Source: Taenia hydatigena
Lineage: Eukaryota; Platyhelminthes; Cestoda; Cyclophyllidea; Taeniidae
Length of the DNA: 64,000 nt
Assembly (NCBI GenBank): GCA_036345935.2
Contig: JADWOT020000004.1
Span: forward strand, 19,027,423-19,091,422
Direction: 5' to 3'
Part shown: positions 49,701 through 61,700 of the stretch, one piece after another
Layout of the letters: each line of letters begins with the position of its first letter
Position numbering within the stretch: position 1 is the first letter of the stretch
The notes under the pieces: model-generated
The model's input: only the letters and a program-made list of their open reading frames with translations
What the model was told of the DNA's origin: nothing
The model's database searches: none
Program-made: the position numbers and the translations under genes

Positions 49701-52700
49701 AGTGCAGCTCAAGAGCAACCTTCGGTAGTAAGTGAAGATGAATTTTCTGACAAATGATATGCTACGTCCATATGCAAGTGGAACGAACGGAATGACCTCT
49801 GGACCGATCTTGCATGTTTCTAATGGGGTCATTTGTACACTTAGCCTTCCAGCCAACTGGATTACACCAAACTTCACGATACTTAAAACGGACTGTAAGT
49901 AGAGCGACAATTAGCCTTACCGAGAATTTCGGAGACAGAACGCGAATACTGTTCGCGTTCACTGGAAAATACGATGAAATTGATCTTCTTGAGGTGTGCC
50001 GCGCGTTGTTCGTACTCGGCCTCCTTGCTAGAGAAGATGTTCAACCCTGTGCCCTGTGACACGGTCAGGCGGGCTGTACGCGCGTTCGGAGAAGGAAAAT
50101 AAAAAAAATGTGTTCCTCAAATGACGACTTTATGTAAGCGCTGACAGACACACTGACTGCTTAAGTGGAGGGTGGGATAGGCGAAATGCTACGCATGTTT
50201 ATTGAGAACCCCCCTGCCAACTATCACAGCAAAGTGATATTCCCTTTAACGATATATCAAACATTGCGAGCCTCTTAGTACTCTCAATCCCGATTTTTAC
50301 AGTATCTTAAAACTTTACCTGTGCATATGGTCTCTCACCCCCTTTGTAAGTTAAAATAAAAATGAATTTGCTTTTGGAAAGACAAAGGACACCCCATTGG
50401 AGGCAGTCAAAAACGAATCCAATCCAAATCAACTACGATCTGAAATTCGTTAAATGCTATCTTCTGTGGATGGCTGAATAAACAGGCTCACCATAGAAGG
50501 ATTCTCCTTTTGCAGGCCCCTAATTTAGAGTTCTGGATGAAAACTACGGAAGAAGTGAGATCAGTTTTTAACGCAACGACTAACATCAGTTCGAGAATAG
50601 GACAACGCTCTTTCGCACTTCGGTTTAAGGCAAATGGTATTGATGAAAACGAGCAGAACAAGCACATACTCATTGTAGAACACCACCCGGTCCTCAAAAC
50701 TAATTAGCAAATGAGTCTCTCTCCGAATCACATCGTTAAGCAGAGGATGTGATATTCAGGGAACCGGGCCGAAACCCCACCATGTGACACCACTAATAGG
50801 TAGCATTCTCCCTATGAGGTCAACCCACTAAGATCATCTTTAATTTTATCTAGAGAGTCAATTATGGTTAACAGGTAGGTTCGTTAACCCAGAAGCACAG
50901 GTATAACCATGACAATGCTGAAGATGCTCAAAAAGGGAATGAGTTTAAGCAGTGAAGACGCGGGCTCTTCACTCCCTACAGTTACAGGCTCCCTTTCGAC
51001 GGCATGGACTCCACCTACAGTAATGCATTTCCCTCCACCCAGTTTCAGAGGTAGCCTAAAGCGTTACTCTACCTTTAATATCCATTGCCTTGATATAAGA
51101 GGGGGTTGTGAATACAACCTAAAACGCCAAATATCGGTAGAGTTTCTCCCCTGATACTCACAGCCCTATCAAAAAGAAGCCATGGCTACTACTTAAAAGA
51201 CGATTACGGGCAATTATTTACCAAGACTTACCATCCGTAACTTAACAAAAAGGGGTAGGAGCCACATATGCTGATTAAAATGATGGACGTAAGCACCAGC
51301 ATGCAAAAAGCCTTACTGCTGCTTATTAACTCGACCATCCATAACACTACTGAGAATGGAGCTAACAGATTCTATCTCTACGACCAAAAGAAAAAGAGGT
51401 GCTAAATGTACTAACTGAAAAGATATAGGCGGACACATACTAAGAGCTTCCTTGAAGGTATTCTTCTCCTGTGTCATGAGATTGTCCACCACAGCGCACC
51501 AACTGTGGAGAGCCGGCGCGGTGGCCTGGAAGAAGGCGGAATCGATGAAGAGCTCAAAGACCTCGCGTCTCCAGGCCCGGCGGGTAAATTGATAAGAGCT
51601 CAGGGAGGCCATTACCTGACTAGCTGCTGTATAGTGACAGGCGTTGGCGATGCTAGCAAGGAGGCAAGGGATGAAATTAAAGGGAGCTGTACACTAAAGA
51701 CGTAAAATAATATTCAAAGATACGGATAGCTGAAACAGTAAAGCTATGATAACTTTTTAAGAGCTCTTAGAAACAACGGACAAATAAGGGGATCTGATAC
51801 GCTCGTTTTACCATCCACGCATATGCCACGTCGCTCAAGCATGAGACCAAGTAGAAGTATAGCCTACAAGTACTAGAGAATGCACGTAGTTAAACATGGA
51901 GGCCGGTTACATGAACTATCAGCTAATAATTATAGCTTGACGAGTATCCACGTAAGAGTATTGGCTGATTACAATACACGAGGAATTGCTTGAATCAAAG
52001 AAGACACTATCGGTACCTCTTGATTGCAGTAATTAGGAGGAGCAAAATGATAAACTCAGACGCAAATATTCAAAGGCGATTAAACCGCATGACGCCAACG
52101 CATAGATGAACGGCGGGACAAACTTTGGCCCGTGCTTCACCACCTCCAAATTCCACCTAACATAACTAACGAATAAGATTCAACGCAATTACTCTTCCCA
52201 GATGAGTGTTTATTTTATTCGAAGCAAATTTAACAGTATGAGTAAAGAAAAAAAGGGAGTTTTTGAGGAAGACAAAAAATAAGTTCTCAACAGTTTAAAA
52301 ATTAGCCACATCAACGCATGAGAAAATTCGGTACGATTTGACAAACGAAGATTTGCATGCAGCCCATCAATTTAGATGCCAGCAAACAAAAGAACAAGCA
52401 ATACGATTTCAAAACGAGTGAATCAAATGACCAATAGATGTAGGAAAACTCGTTCTCTAAAATTTCAGACCATGAAGACTCCACTATTGTAACTTCAAAG
52501 GATATTCCGTTGAGTGAACAGACAGAGGGATCCCCTTGAAGCTGGAAAGTTGTAGTCTTGGTACCCATTAACATAGTTGTTTGAAACAGTAAATACGAAG
52601 CCTTCGATGTGATTTACCTAAAGGGGTTGGATTTGTATTGCTCTAACCCCTATATTGACGAAAAAATGGGCAACAAGGCACCTTCAAAAATGGAAGAACT

Positions 52701-55700
52701 CATCTCAGGCAAGCTTCCATTAACGAGTTATCAACAAAGTGAAAGTGTGAAGAAGAAGAAGAAGCGAAGTGTACCAGTCATTATCACTGCAGCTATTAAA
52801 TGGAAAAAATTCAATGCGACTTTCCTGAAGGCCTTAACTTCCACTACTTTAACCCATATTTCGATAAGTGAACTATGTGAGGACTCTGAACCCGAGGACG
52901 CGCATTCCTACCACACTTGGATCACAGCCACCAAAACAGTAAGTTAGTAGTCCTCGGCGCGATCGCTCTAAGCAATGGACAAACAAGGGAGGTTTCTTGA
53001 TAATGGTTTTGTACACGTCATCGAAGGCATATTTCTAACGAAAGAATTAGTAAATGAAGGCGAAACACACGCATTCATGATACTTTTTAAGCATTTATTA
53101 AAAACAGTAAACAGAGCACCTCTAACGTGATAATCTTAAGGGGATTTATGCACAGGTTTGAAGAGATTATGTAATGAAATGTGCATTGGATTTCAAAAGT
53201 GCTTTCAATAGATACTAGAAACGACTTACTTATGCGACTTTAAGAACGGCAAAATGTTGGTAAGAATGCCATTGTTAAGTGCAGACGGCACACGATCCTT
53301 CTCCTCGCTCTTGTAGACCACATCGAAGAACACTGCCATGTGCTGCACACCAGTGGATGAAAGTGAAGAAGGTTGAAAGCACAAGTGGTATGCCAATAAC
53401 AAAAGTTCGGGTTTTGACGTACCTCGGCAAGCATCTTGAGGGCTAAAACAGACAGGTCCTCTTTCAAGCAGGCAGACAGTGAAGATGAATCCCGATGATC
53501 TGAAAGGAATGAAACTTAACTGTTCGACGGTGACACATTCCACATCACCCTATCACTTTGTATTCCTTCCTATCAGAAAGTCAAATGCGTCCACAAATTG
53601 CGACTGGTCAGGATAACCCCAATTGTTTAGTTTCCATTGACTTCCCATCCGTGAACATGGCAAAACATTCGTTCTAATCAGTCCACCGTGTCACACTCGC
53701 CATGTGCTCTCGGTTAATGGCTACATTTGTTCAATCTCATTTTTTTAATCATTCACAGGTCATAAGCTGATGTCAACAATTGATAAAATATTAAATAGTT
53801 TCCGGTCTACCATAACAACTACCTTAGAAGATTTCGAATAAAAATCAAGCCCCTTCACAACGAGGCACAAGTCTGTCCCGATCTCCACTCCTATGCTGTA
53901 TTTTGCTTTCAAAAGTAATCAACCGAACCTTAGTCGCATTCATTTCAAGCTCATTTTCATTTCAGAGCTGCCTGTTTTCCACTGCAGTACGCCTCGTCCA
54001 CTTTAATCTAAAGTTAGTCCGACATGCGATCTTTTCCGGAGTACGTTTTGCAGCGCTAACAAGTTTGTGTAATGTCTTGTAAGGGCAGCGTTTCCTTACA
54101 TCTGATGCACTAATGCCAAACATCTTCCGAGATGTCCTTCAGCGAGTAAAAGAATCCATCTGCGGATTATAGTGCAGGCTCGAATTATGGGGGGTCGTGT
54201 GGCTTAGAGCTGTGAGACGAATAGTGGGTAGAGAAATACATACAAAAATGCATATGTACCGCGTATAACGTATAGGTACAGACCATTAAAAGCATTTTCC
54301 GAAATCGCACTACTGAAATCTACAGCGCTTTGACTAAGATAAGACAAGAAGTGTGTAGTGAACTGATATTTATTGCAATTTTAAGAACATGAAAGCAGCC
54401 TCTCCCAAATCCCCGTGATTCTGCGATTATAATGGAACCATGATGCTTTACTCATGTTATCCCTATTGCTCGTGAACTTACAGCTCTTATGGCTTATGCA
54501 TATTTATAAGCACTTGATATCCATTTCTAGCAAATTTTTGAAGTGTTTATAAATTACCTATTTCTAAGTGCCATAATCCATCAAGAAGCCTGTTTTAGGG
54601 TACCCTAACTCGTGTAAAGGTTGATAACGCATGGTTCCCTTGCTACCAATTAAGCTCCTCACTGGCCACCACACTGGTCTCAACTCAGGTTCGCCTCTTG
54701 ATACGAGACTCCTCTGGGATTAGTTTTAAAATCGCCCACCAGAATTAAGCCAACTTTTAGTCGGACCGAAATTACAAATTATGCATGCCCATAAAATCCC
54801 ACTAACTTGCAAGAAAACTATAGCGAATTCAACCGAAGCTTAAAAATGGATACGGAGATAGCAAAATTAGGCGCAAGAAATGTTGGATGCCAAATTCCAT
54901 TAAGGAAATGCCGATGCCGTTCTTTCAAGTCTAAATACATTCAAATTGCCGCAAACAACCGGAGGAAAGAAAGTTCTGAAATTTAAACTAATTTCTCAGC
55001 TGAGTTACACAAGATAGGATGAAGCCATACTAAGAATTTCACATATCCGGGCGCGCATAAAGGTACATGCTACCGTAGAAGTACCGAACAAAGCGCAGCG
55101 ATTGCTACATAGAGGACAAGCTCAGTCCAATCAAGATGCCATTACCACAATAAGGTGAAAAACTCCCTTTCCTCCCCAAGAAGACCAAGTTTAATCCACG
55201 CATGTTTATAAAAGACTTCAAACACAACAAGTATGGCGACGAGACATTCAGCTGCTCAGTAGTAAGACACGTGATTGATGCAAGCCATGTAATGAGAGAT
55301 GGCCGCATGCCTATACAGCAGTGACAATCGCCCTTCTGGGTGATTCTCAGCTTTCCCAGCCCACATCACAGCAGCCATTCCTGTGAGCACTTAACTAGCG
55401 ACGCATGATCTGTCGCATGGTAAAATCCCACAAAAGACCAATCTTTCTGTAGGAATGATGATTTTAACACAGGTAATCAGGAGCATTTGCAATCTCGAAA
55501 ACTTGACGCACTCCGAGAACTATGGTGGCTTTCTGGTGTTAGGCAGCACAGAGAAACTGAATTGTATGCTGAGTAGGGAGAACTTCGAAAAACTGGCTTC
55601 GGCTTTTGAATCTCTTCACTGCACATATGAAGACACCAGGGTGCACTAGCACTCAAATACAATGATGAATTGAAATGAACTGGTTCAGCCGTACTGACTA

Positions 55701-58700
55701 ATCCTTCTGTGACGAAGCAGCTTCCCAAGTATTTGTTAAATGTCAATGATAGGTGGATAACTATACATGAGAAAGACACAATTTCAACTCCTTTAAATTC
55801 GTACTTTTACATGGTGGCAACTTAAAAGTCCCATTCCAGCTTAAACGTTTCTACGTGCAACAATCCCCGAATAACATCGACTAACCAGAGGGAAGGAGCT
55901 CCTGCGAGCCATGCAGCGCATTAGGTGGTGTACTGCCATTGACTCTGACCTCTGCCAGAGATGATTCTGAGGCCACAGGATGCATAAAGTTGGGTGGGCG
56001 AAGACTACCCGACAAATCAGCTGCAGAAGCCATTGGTATTGCTGTGGTAGCCGTAGAACGGACTTGGAGACCGCGGCGAAACCATGTGGCCTGTTCCAGT
56101 GCTGTGCCGGCTATGGAGGCAGTGGCCTCCATTAGGCGCTGACAAATGTCCTGAAGAGGAGATGGAGCAATCTTGCGAAGGAATGAAGACTGGTTGGACC
56201 TCAAATGCAAACTGTGCAAATCTTTCTAGTCTTGCGCAGCTCAACGCTTACATTAGTGGAACGCAGTCCTCAAGAACGCCTGGTAAGTATAATTTTAATC
56301 GCATTCCAGACATCAGAAAAAGTGCAGTCTTATTTAGCAGTCCTGGACGCAAAAACATTCATACCATACTGAATTTCTCCAGTAAGTACTGATAAAAAGT
56401 GACAGGAGAATCACGAATAAAAGTTAAAAGAAAAATAACCAAACCTGTAGATCCTTCTGGTCACGTTTTTCATCTTTGTTTGACAGAGTTGTAATGACTT
56501 CATTGAAGATTCTACAAGAAATGCACCGAAAGGTTTAAGATGAACGATTTATTGAGGTCTACGCAGACTCAGCCATCCCTATTGCCTCAAGTACGAACAG
56601 CATGATTTTCGTAAAGCTAATACCGAGTTACTATTCAACACTCAAGCTGGCCTGCTGTGTTCTAGCAGATAAATCAGGGATTACATTAGTGGAAAATGTG
56701 AAATACACCGATACAATTCAAAGAGACATAAGCTTGCAGATCCAATTATAGTAAAACCTCTTCGCCTCTGAAAGCAAAAAAAGACTGTCTTTAGTCAGCT
56801 CTATTTCCATTTCAAAATAATTTCCCAATTGTTTTTCTGCCCCGCATGGGATCAGTAATCAGCCACACCTGGGAAAATATTATCAAGGGAATGCAACGGA
56901 GAATGTGGCGAGACAACATTTCATTCCCAGTTAAACTCACTTCATAAAGCAGAAAAGCTCGAATCCCATTGGCCAGGATCATTCAACTGACGTGGCGATA
57001 TAAAGGGAGGTTTAAAAGGCAACAGCAGAGATCACAACAAAGAAAAAGACACCGATTCAATGCTACGTATCTGCCAATGCTTTATAATGCACGCATAAAA
57101 ATAATGACGTGAACTTAACGGATCTCCATAAGGAGACGTTGCAGCAAACTGCATCACAAACCACAAAATCTCTTCAGTCATTCGGTTTACTAGGACCACG
57201 AACAAGGCAATGCTCGCATCAGATAGGTTCCACATGCCAAGAAATGGAGAAGCTCAAGAAATTTTGTAAGGAAACACGAAGCGATCAGAAGTATAACAAG
57301 TTATGGCATCGCCCAAGCATTCGATAAAGGTGTAGATGAATGGAAACTATTAAAATGGCTATGAAGAAAGTCAAGACGAGCATATTTGAATCTACCTTAT
57401 TTTACATATGAATATTTTAGCCTTATATTGATGTTCCCTATCAGAAGCGCCTGATAAAAGTAGCGCACTCTCTGCAGATCACCACCCCATTCATTAGTAG
57501 TTAAACGTATCTGAACCAGAGACACATTACTGATAGCCTTGGAGGTCATGTTGAAAACATGAGGAGTAAGGAAGATACACACCTCACCCTTTTCCGTCAG
57601 GCGACTTCAATATACTCAATCACTCTTTTGATGCCCATTATAGAAGAGTAATCGCAAAAGAATCGAAGGACATGAGCAAAGCAAAAGGGAAATTGTTTAA
57701 AAAGAGTAAATTATATTAACGATCAGAGGAATTTCTTAAGTTAGCATTAATCGACATTAATTATGGCGACATGAGGTTTAAATCACGCCATCAAGAATAC
57801 CAATTTTCTGGGAGTTCTATGCGTACATACCAAAGCTACCTACGGACTCGTACACTTTGTTGCATATTTAAGGAAAGCTCGCGTGCTAGACTACACCCCA
57901 AAAAAGTTTTTGAAGTAAAACCGGCAATTTTACTTCCGCGAGCACGCTACCATGACAGCGGTACACAAAGAAATAGGCAGCAAATGTGCTCTACACTTAC
58001 TCGTCATAGTAGGTGTACACATCTTGAGCTAGCCCAGCCCAGATACTGTTCAAGATAAGGAAGCAAGTAACACTGAGAGGTGGGCCATGCATGCAAAAGC
58101 ACGTAGAGATTGACACACCCTAATGACAAGGGGTCGCAAAAGATGCATATGGACCTATGTTTGCAAAAGACTTCCAGTGTAGTTTGTACCATGTGAAGAC
58201 ACTCAGTGACCGTGGGGGTTTCTAACGTTCCAAGCTTACAGCATCAGGAGCCATTGCCGTGAAAATTTTACCAACACGAAAAACTCCCTGATTCAAATTC
58301 TGAACCACTGATCAGCGCATAATTTGCACCATGCAAAATTGCACAAGTGACCTAACTTTCTGTGCATGACTTCACCACACCTTACGCGTGCACAGAGTTA
58401 AAGCGTTCAATATGACAGTCTGCAAGGCCACCTCACATTTAGACACTTGCCTCAGAGGTAGTCACAGTCTTAATTTTATTTTATAATGCAGCATACTCAC
58501 TTAACCAACACGAAAACGGAGATGGGTGAAGTGATAGCCGTTCCTAGGCCAGAAGTGGTTGAAATGGCAGCCGAGACCGATGTCAGAGGGACGACGTCAC
58601 GCAGGAAATCCTGAACGTTGGCTGACTGGAAGGAGCCAAACCCGATCCCACCTGTAGTGACTATCCACACGTACAAGAAGTGCAATAGTGACGATTGCAT

Positions 58701-61700
58701 AGTCTGTGGGGGCAGGGTTCCCTTGGAAATAAACCATGTTACTTATTAGCTGTGAATAGCTGAATTATTTAATGGATTGGCCATTTAAGCCTCCTGGAGC
58801 TTGACTCACTTCTACAGGCAAAGGTGCCACGGCCTCGCTGTGGGGCAGATCCAGAGCGAAAGCGAGTGCTAAAGAAGCCGGTGGCGATCGCAGAAGGTTC
58901 CGGAGAGTTTTTACGGCTTGAGACGCCTTGAGCAAAGCCACTGGTCGCTCTGGATTGTTAAGGTCGATAGAGAGACAAACGTAGCGTCCGCTCCTATTTT
59001 CACATTCCCGGAATCCCCAATATGCACCACTAACGAGACTAACAAGAGCACATTGACGTGGAGTTAATGGCAGACCTAGGAAGAGGAAATAGAAATGAGG
59101 CCAAGCTAAAAAGAGACTGTTTACAAGCACTGGGAAAGATTGGACACAACTTTGTGGCAACAGAGAATTAAATATTTAGGCAGGCAAGCCTTTCCAGTCG
59201 ATCGCGATTCGGCTTCGACGCTGGTAACATGGCATCTGTTTCTGTCGTCCAAACTACAAATCTCCCGGTCCGTCTAGCAGCTTATAACGCGGTTAGTCCT
59301 AAGCTTTTATGTTCCCCCAACAATTTCTAGGATGACTTATTCACAAGTTTGATAAACACCCAAGCTACTGATAGATTAAAGGTAGCATAATTACAAATGA
59401 CTGGATTGTCCAAAAATAGTCAAGAGTCCCCAAAAAGCTATAAGATACTTTTTACTCATTGTTAACAAGTAGTTAAATATATACACACTAAGTATCCGGC
59501 TCAAACAAACCTGAGGGAGAAGGGGAGAGTAGCCACATGAGATCATTACTACTTCCACCCAAGCTACTGCTGACTGCCCCAGGTGGCGGCCAGACATAAG
59601 CCAAGGCGGCGAAAAGGAGGGTGGGGTGAGTATGGGCGATGGGCTCCAGGAAGTTGTCGATCGCTCGACGCACTACTTCAGGGTGCCCGAGAGCGGTAAG
59701 GGCGGGCAGGCGATCGAAGCCACAACGGAGACGAACCGAATTTGCGACGCTCGAAGAACTGATGCTATCTGAAAGGGAATGGCGTAGACAATTTGGTTGA
59801 CAGCACAAAGAGAGCGTGTTTTTTATTTCAAATAAGTAATAATTTTTCAGCAAGCAAGGAGGATATCAGTCGAACACGTAAAGCTTGTTACTTCGGCGGC
59901 TAAATGCGGCATCTTGGAGGCGCGCATCTTGTGCATTGTCGAAATAGAGTGCGAGATGACGCCCATGTTGTTAAAAGAATCATAAACAAGCCATAGTTTT
60001 AATCAGAAAGAACATTCAGTCATGTCCCTTTGAATCAACTGAGTAGAGCATGGACCATCAGGTGTAAAATGACCTTGCAGATAATTCTTACGGATTGTCA
60101 CATCGCAATTCAACGAAGCTTATTTAACTGTATCTCAAAAAATCGATAAAGCAATTGCTAAAAAAAATTTAACACCTTAGGAAGGCTAAATTAGTGTAGC
60201 CACCACAAGTAGAGAAGAAGGCCGAAGGCTGAATGAGCAAAAATTGCAGTGAAATCCAACTTTTCAGTAAATCAATGCGCTGCTCGGAGTTTGTGAAGGC
60301 GGCGAGTAATCATTTCTGTCCAATTTGTGCATTTGGAGCACAAAATATTGCATTATCGTAGCTCATTCCTCTTATCACTTCACCTAATTAATTTATCTTA
60401 GTTAAAACCTTTTCAGAGTACCTAACTGATGAGAAATAATTAAGCCGGGCTTAATCATTAGGGGATTCGCTTGACCTTATGTCCAACCATTGTATCAAAA
60501 AGTACATTTCGTATGCCCTGAAAGAATGGCAAACACCGAAGGGACAGGTTACTTGATGACGCGTATCTGCTTAAGTGACTCGTGGTAAAATTGATCCGAC
60601 TTTTCAGTTTATTACACGGTTCTGTGAATTCGCCCAATTTCGCTTGCATTCAATGGTGCAATGTTAGCCAAATCAACGAATGAATTTGCCCTTACAAAGT
60701 CCGCACTCAGCTTGGCATATGCCAATATTAGGCCAAACCATCAGACCTTCATTAGTCCATCAGTCATTTCGGTGCAATTTTCAGCCACCAGGCCTTCCGC
60801 ATTCAAGAGGGTGAAGGTTTCAAGCGATGCAAAAGATCGGTCTGATTTGAATCCGAAATTTTTGGGAGACACATATTCAACTACAATGATGGCTTAATTA
60901 CTTCATATATATGTCCCTCATGCTCAAAGCCCTCCAAGCCTCATGGACTTTTAGACGTGACCGAAGCGTGACATCGGTGGTTGCGTTGGCGAGCTCTGGC
61001 CAAAAGAACGTGCATTAAGACTTCATTCTTGAGACACTGCACCGGAACATCACAGTAAGAACGAATTATCAGTGAATGGACGAATCTAAGGGAAATGACA
61101 ACAAAAGGACTATGGAAGGCGAAATAATTTTTAGTAACTGCCCAAAATCAGGTCCTGCATAACAGTTAGTGATGAAGAAGCAGTAAAAATACGCGATTTG
61201 AAGGCTGAAGTATGATCAATGTTAGAAGGCTGCATGCTGGAGGCAGTTGAGTAGAAAAAAGTGGAAAAAGTCACGATTGGAGAAAAGTTAGCACTAAACT
61301 CTGTGGCATCTTTTTGATAATTTTTACTTAAGTTTAAACGTTTCTTCGAAAAAACAACAAGATAATTGTGAGACTTCTTCCAAATATTTAGGCATTACTG
61401 CGCCTTTGGGGAGAGTGATATCAACATTTGAGCAAAGAATCGGGCGATTTTGCCTTTGAATACCATTTTCGAAAGATCATTGGTAAAGCTGAAATTGTAC
61501 CTAGTGCGTCAATTCCGGTCTCTAAAGAGGCTCCAAGGTCACCACCTAAGGAAGGCAATGACAAGGACGAGGAGGGATCACAGGACTGGTTTAGAGCCAA
61601 CCAGATTGCGGCGAGGCTAGCGAGTATAGTGGGGAAAACGTGACACATCTCAGCACGTCCTCTGGCCCAGCATAGAGCTGAATCACTGGAATCCGGCATA

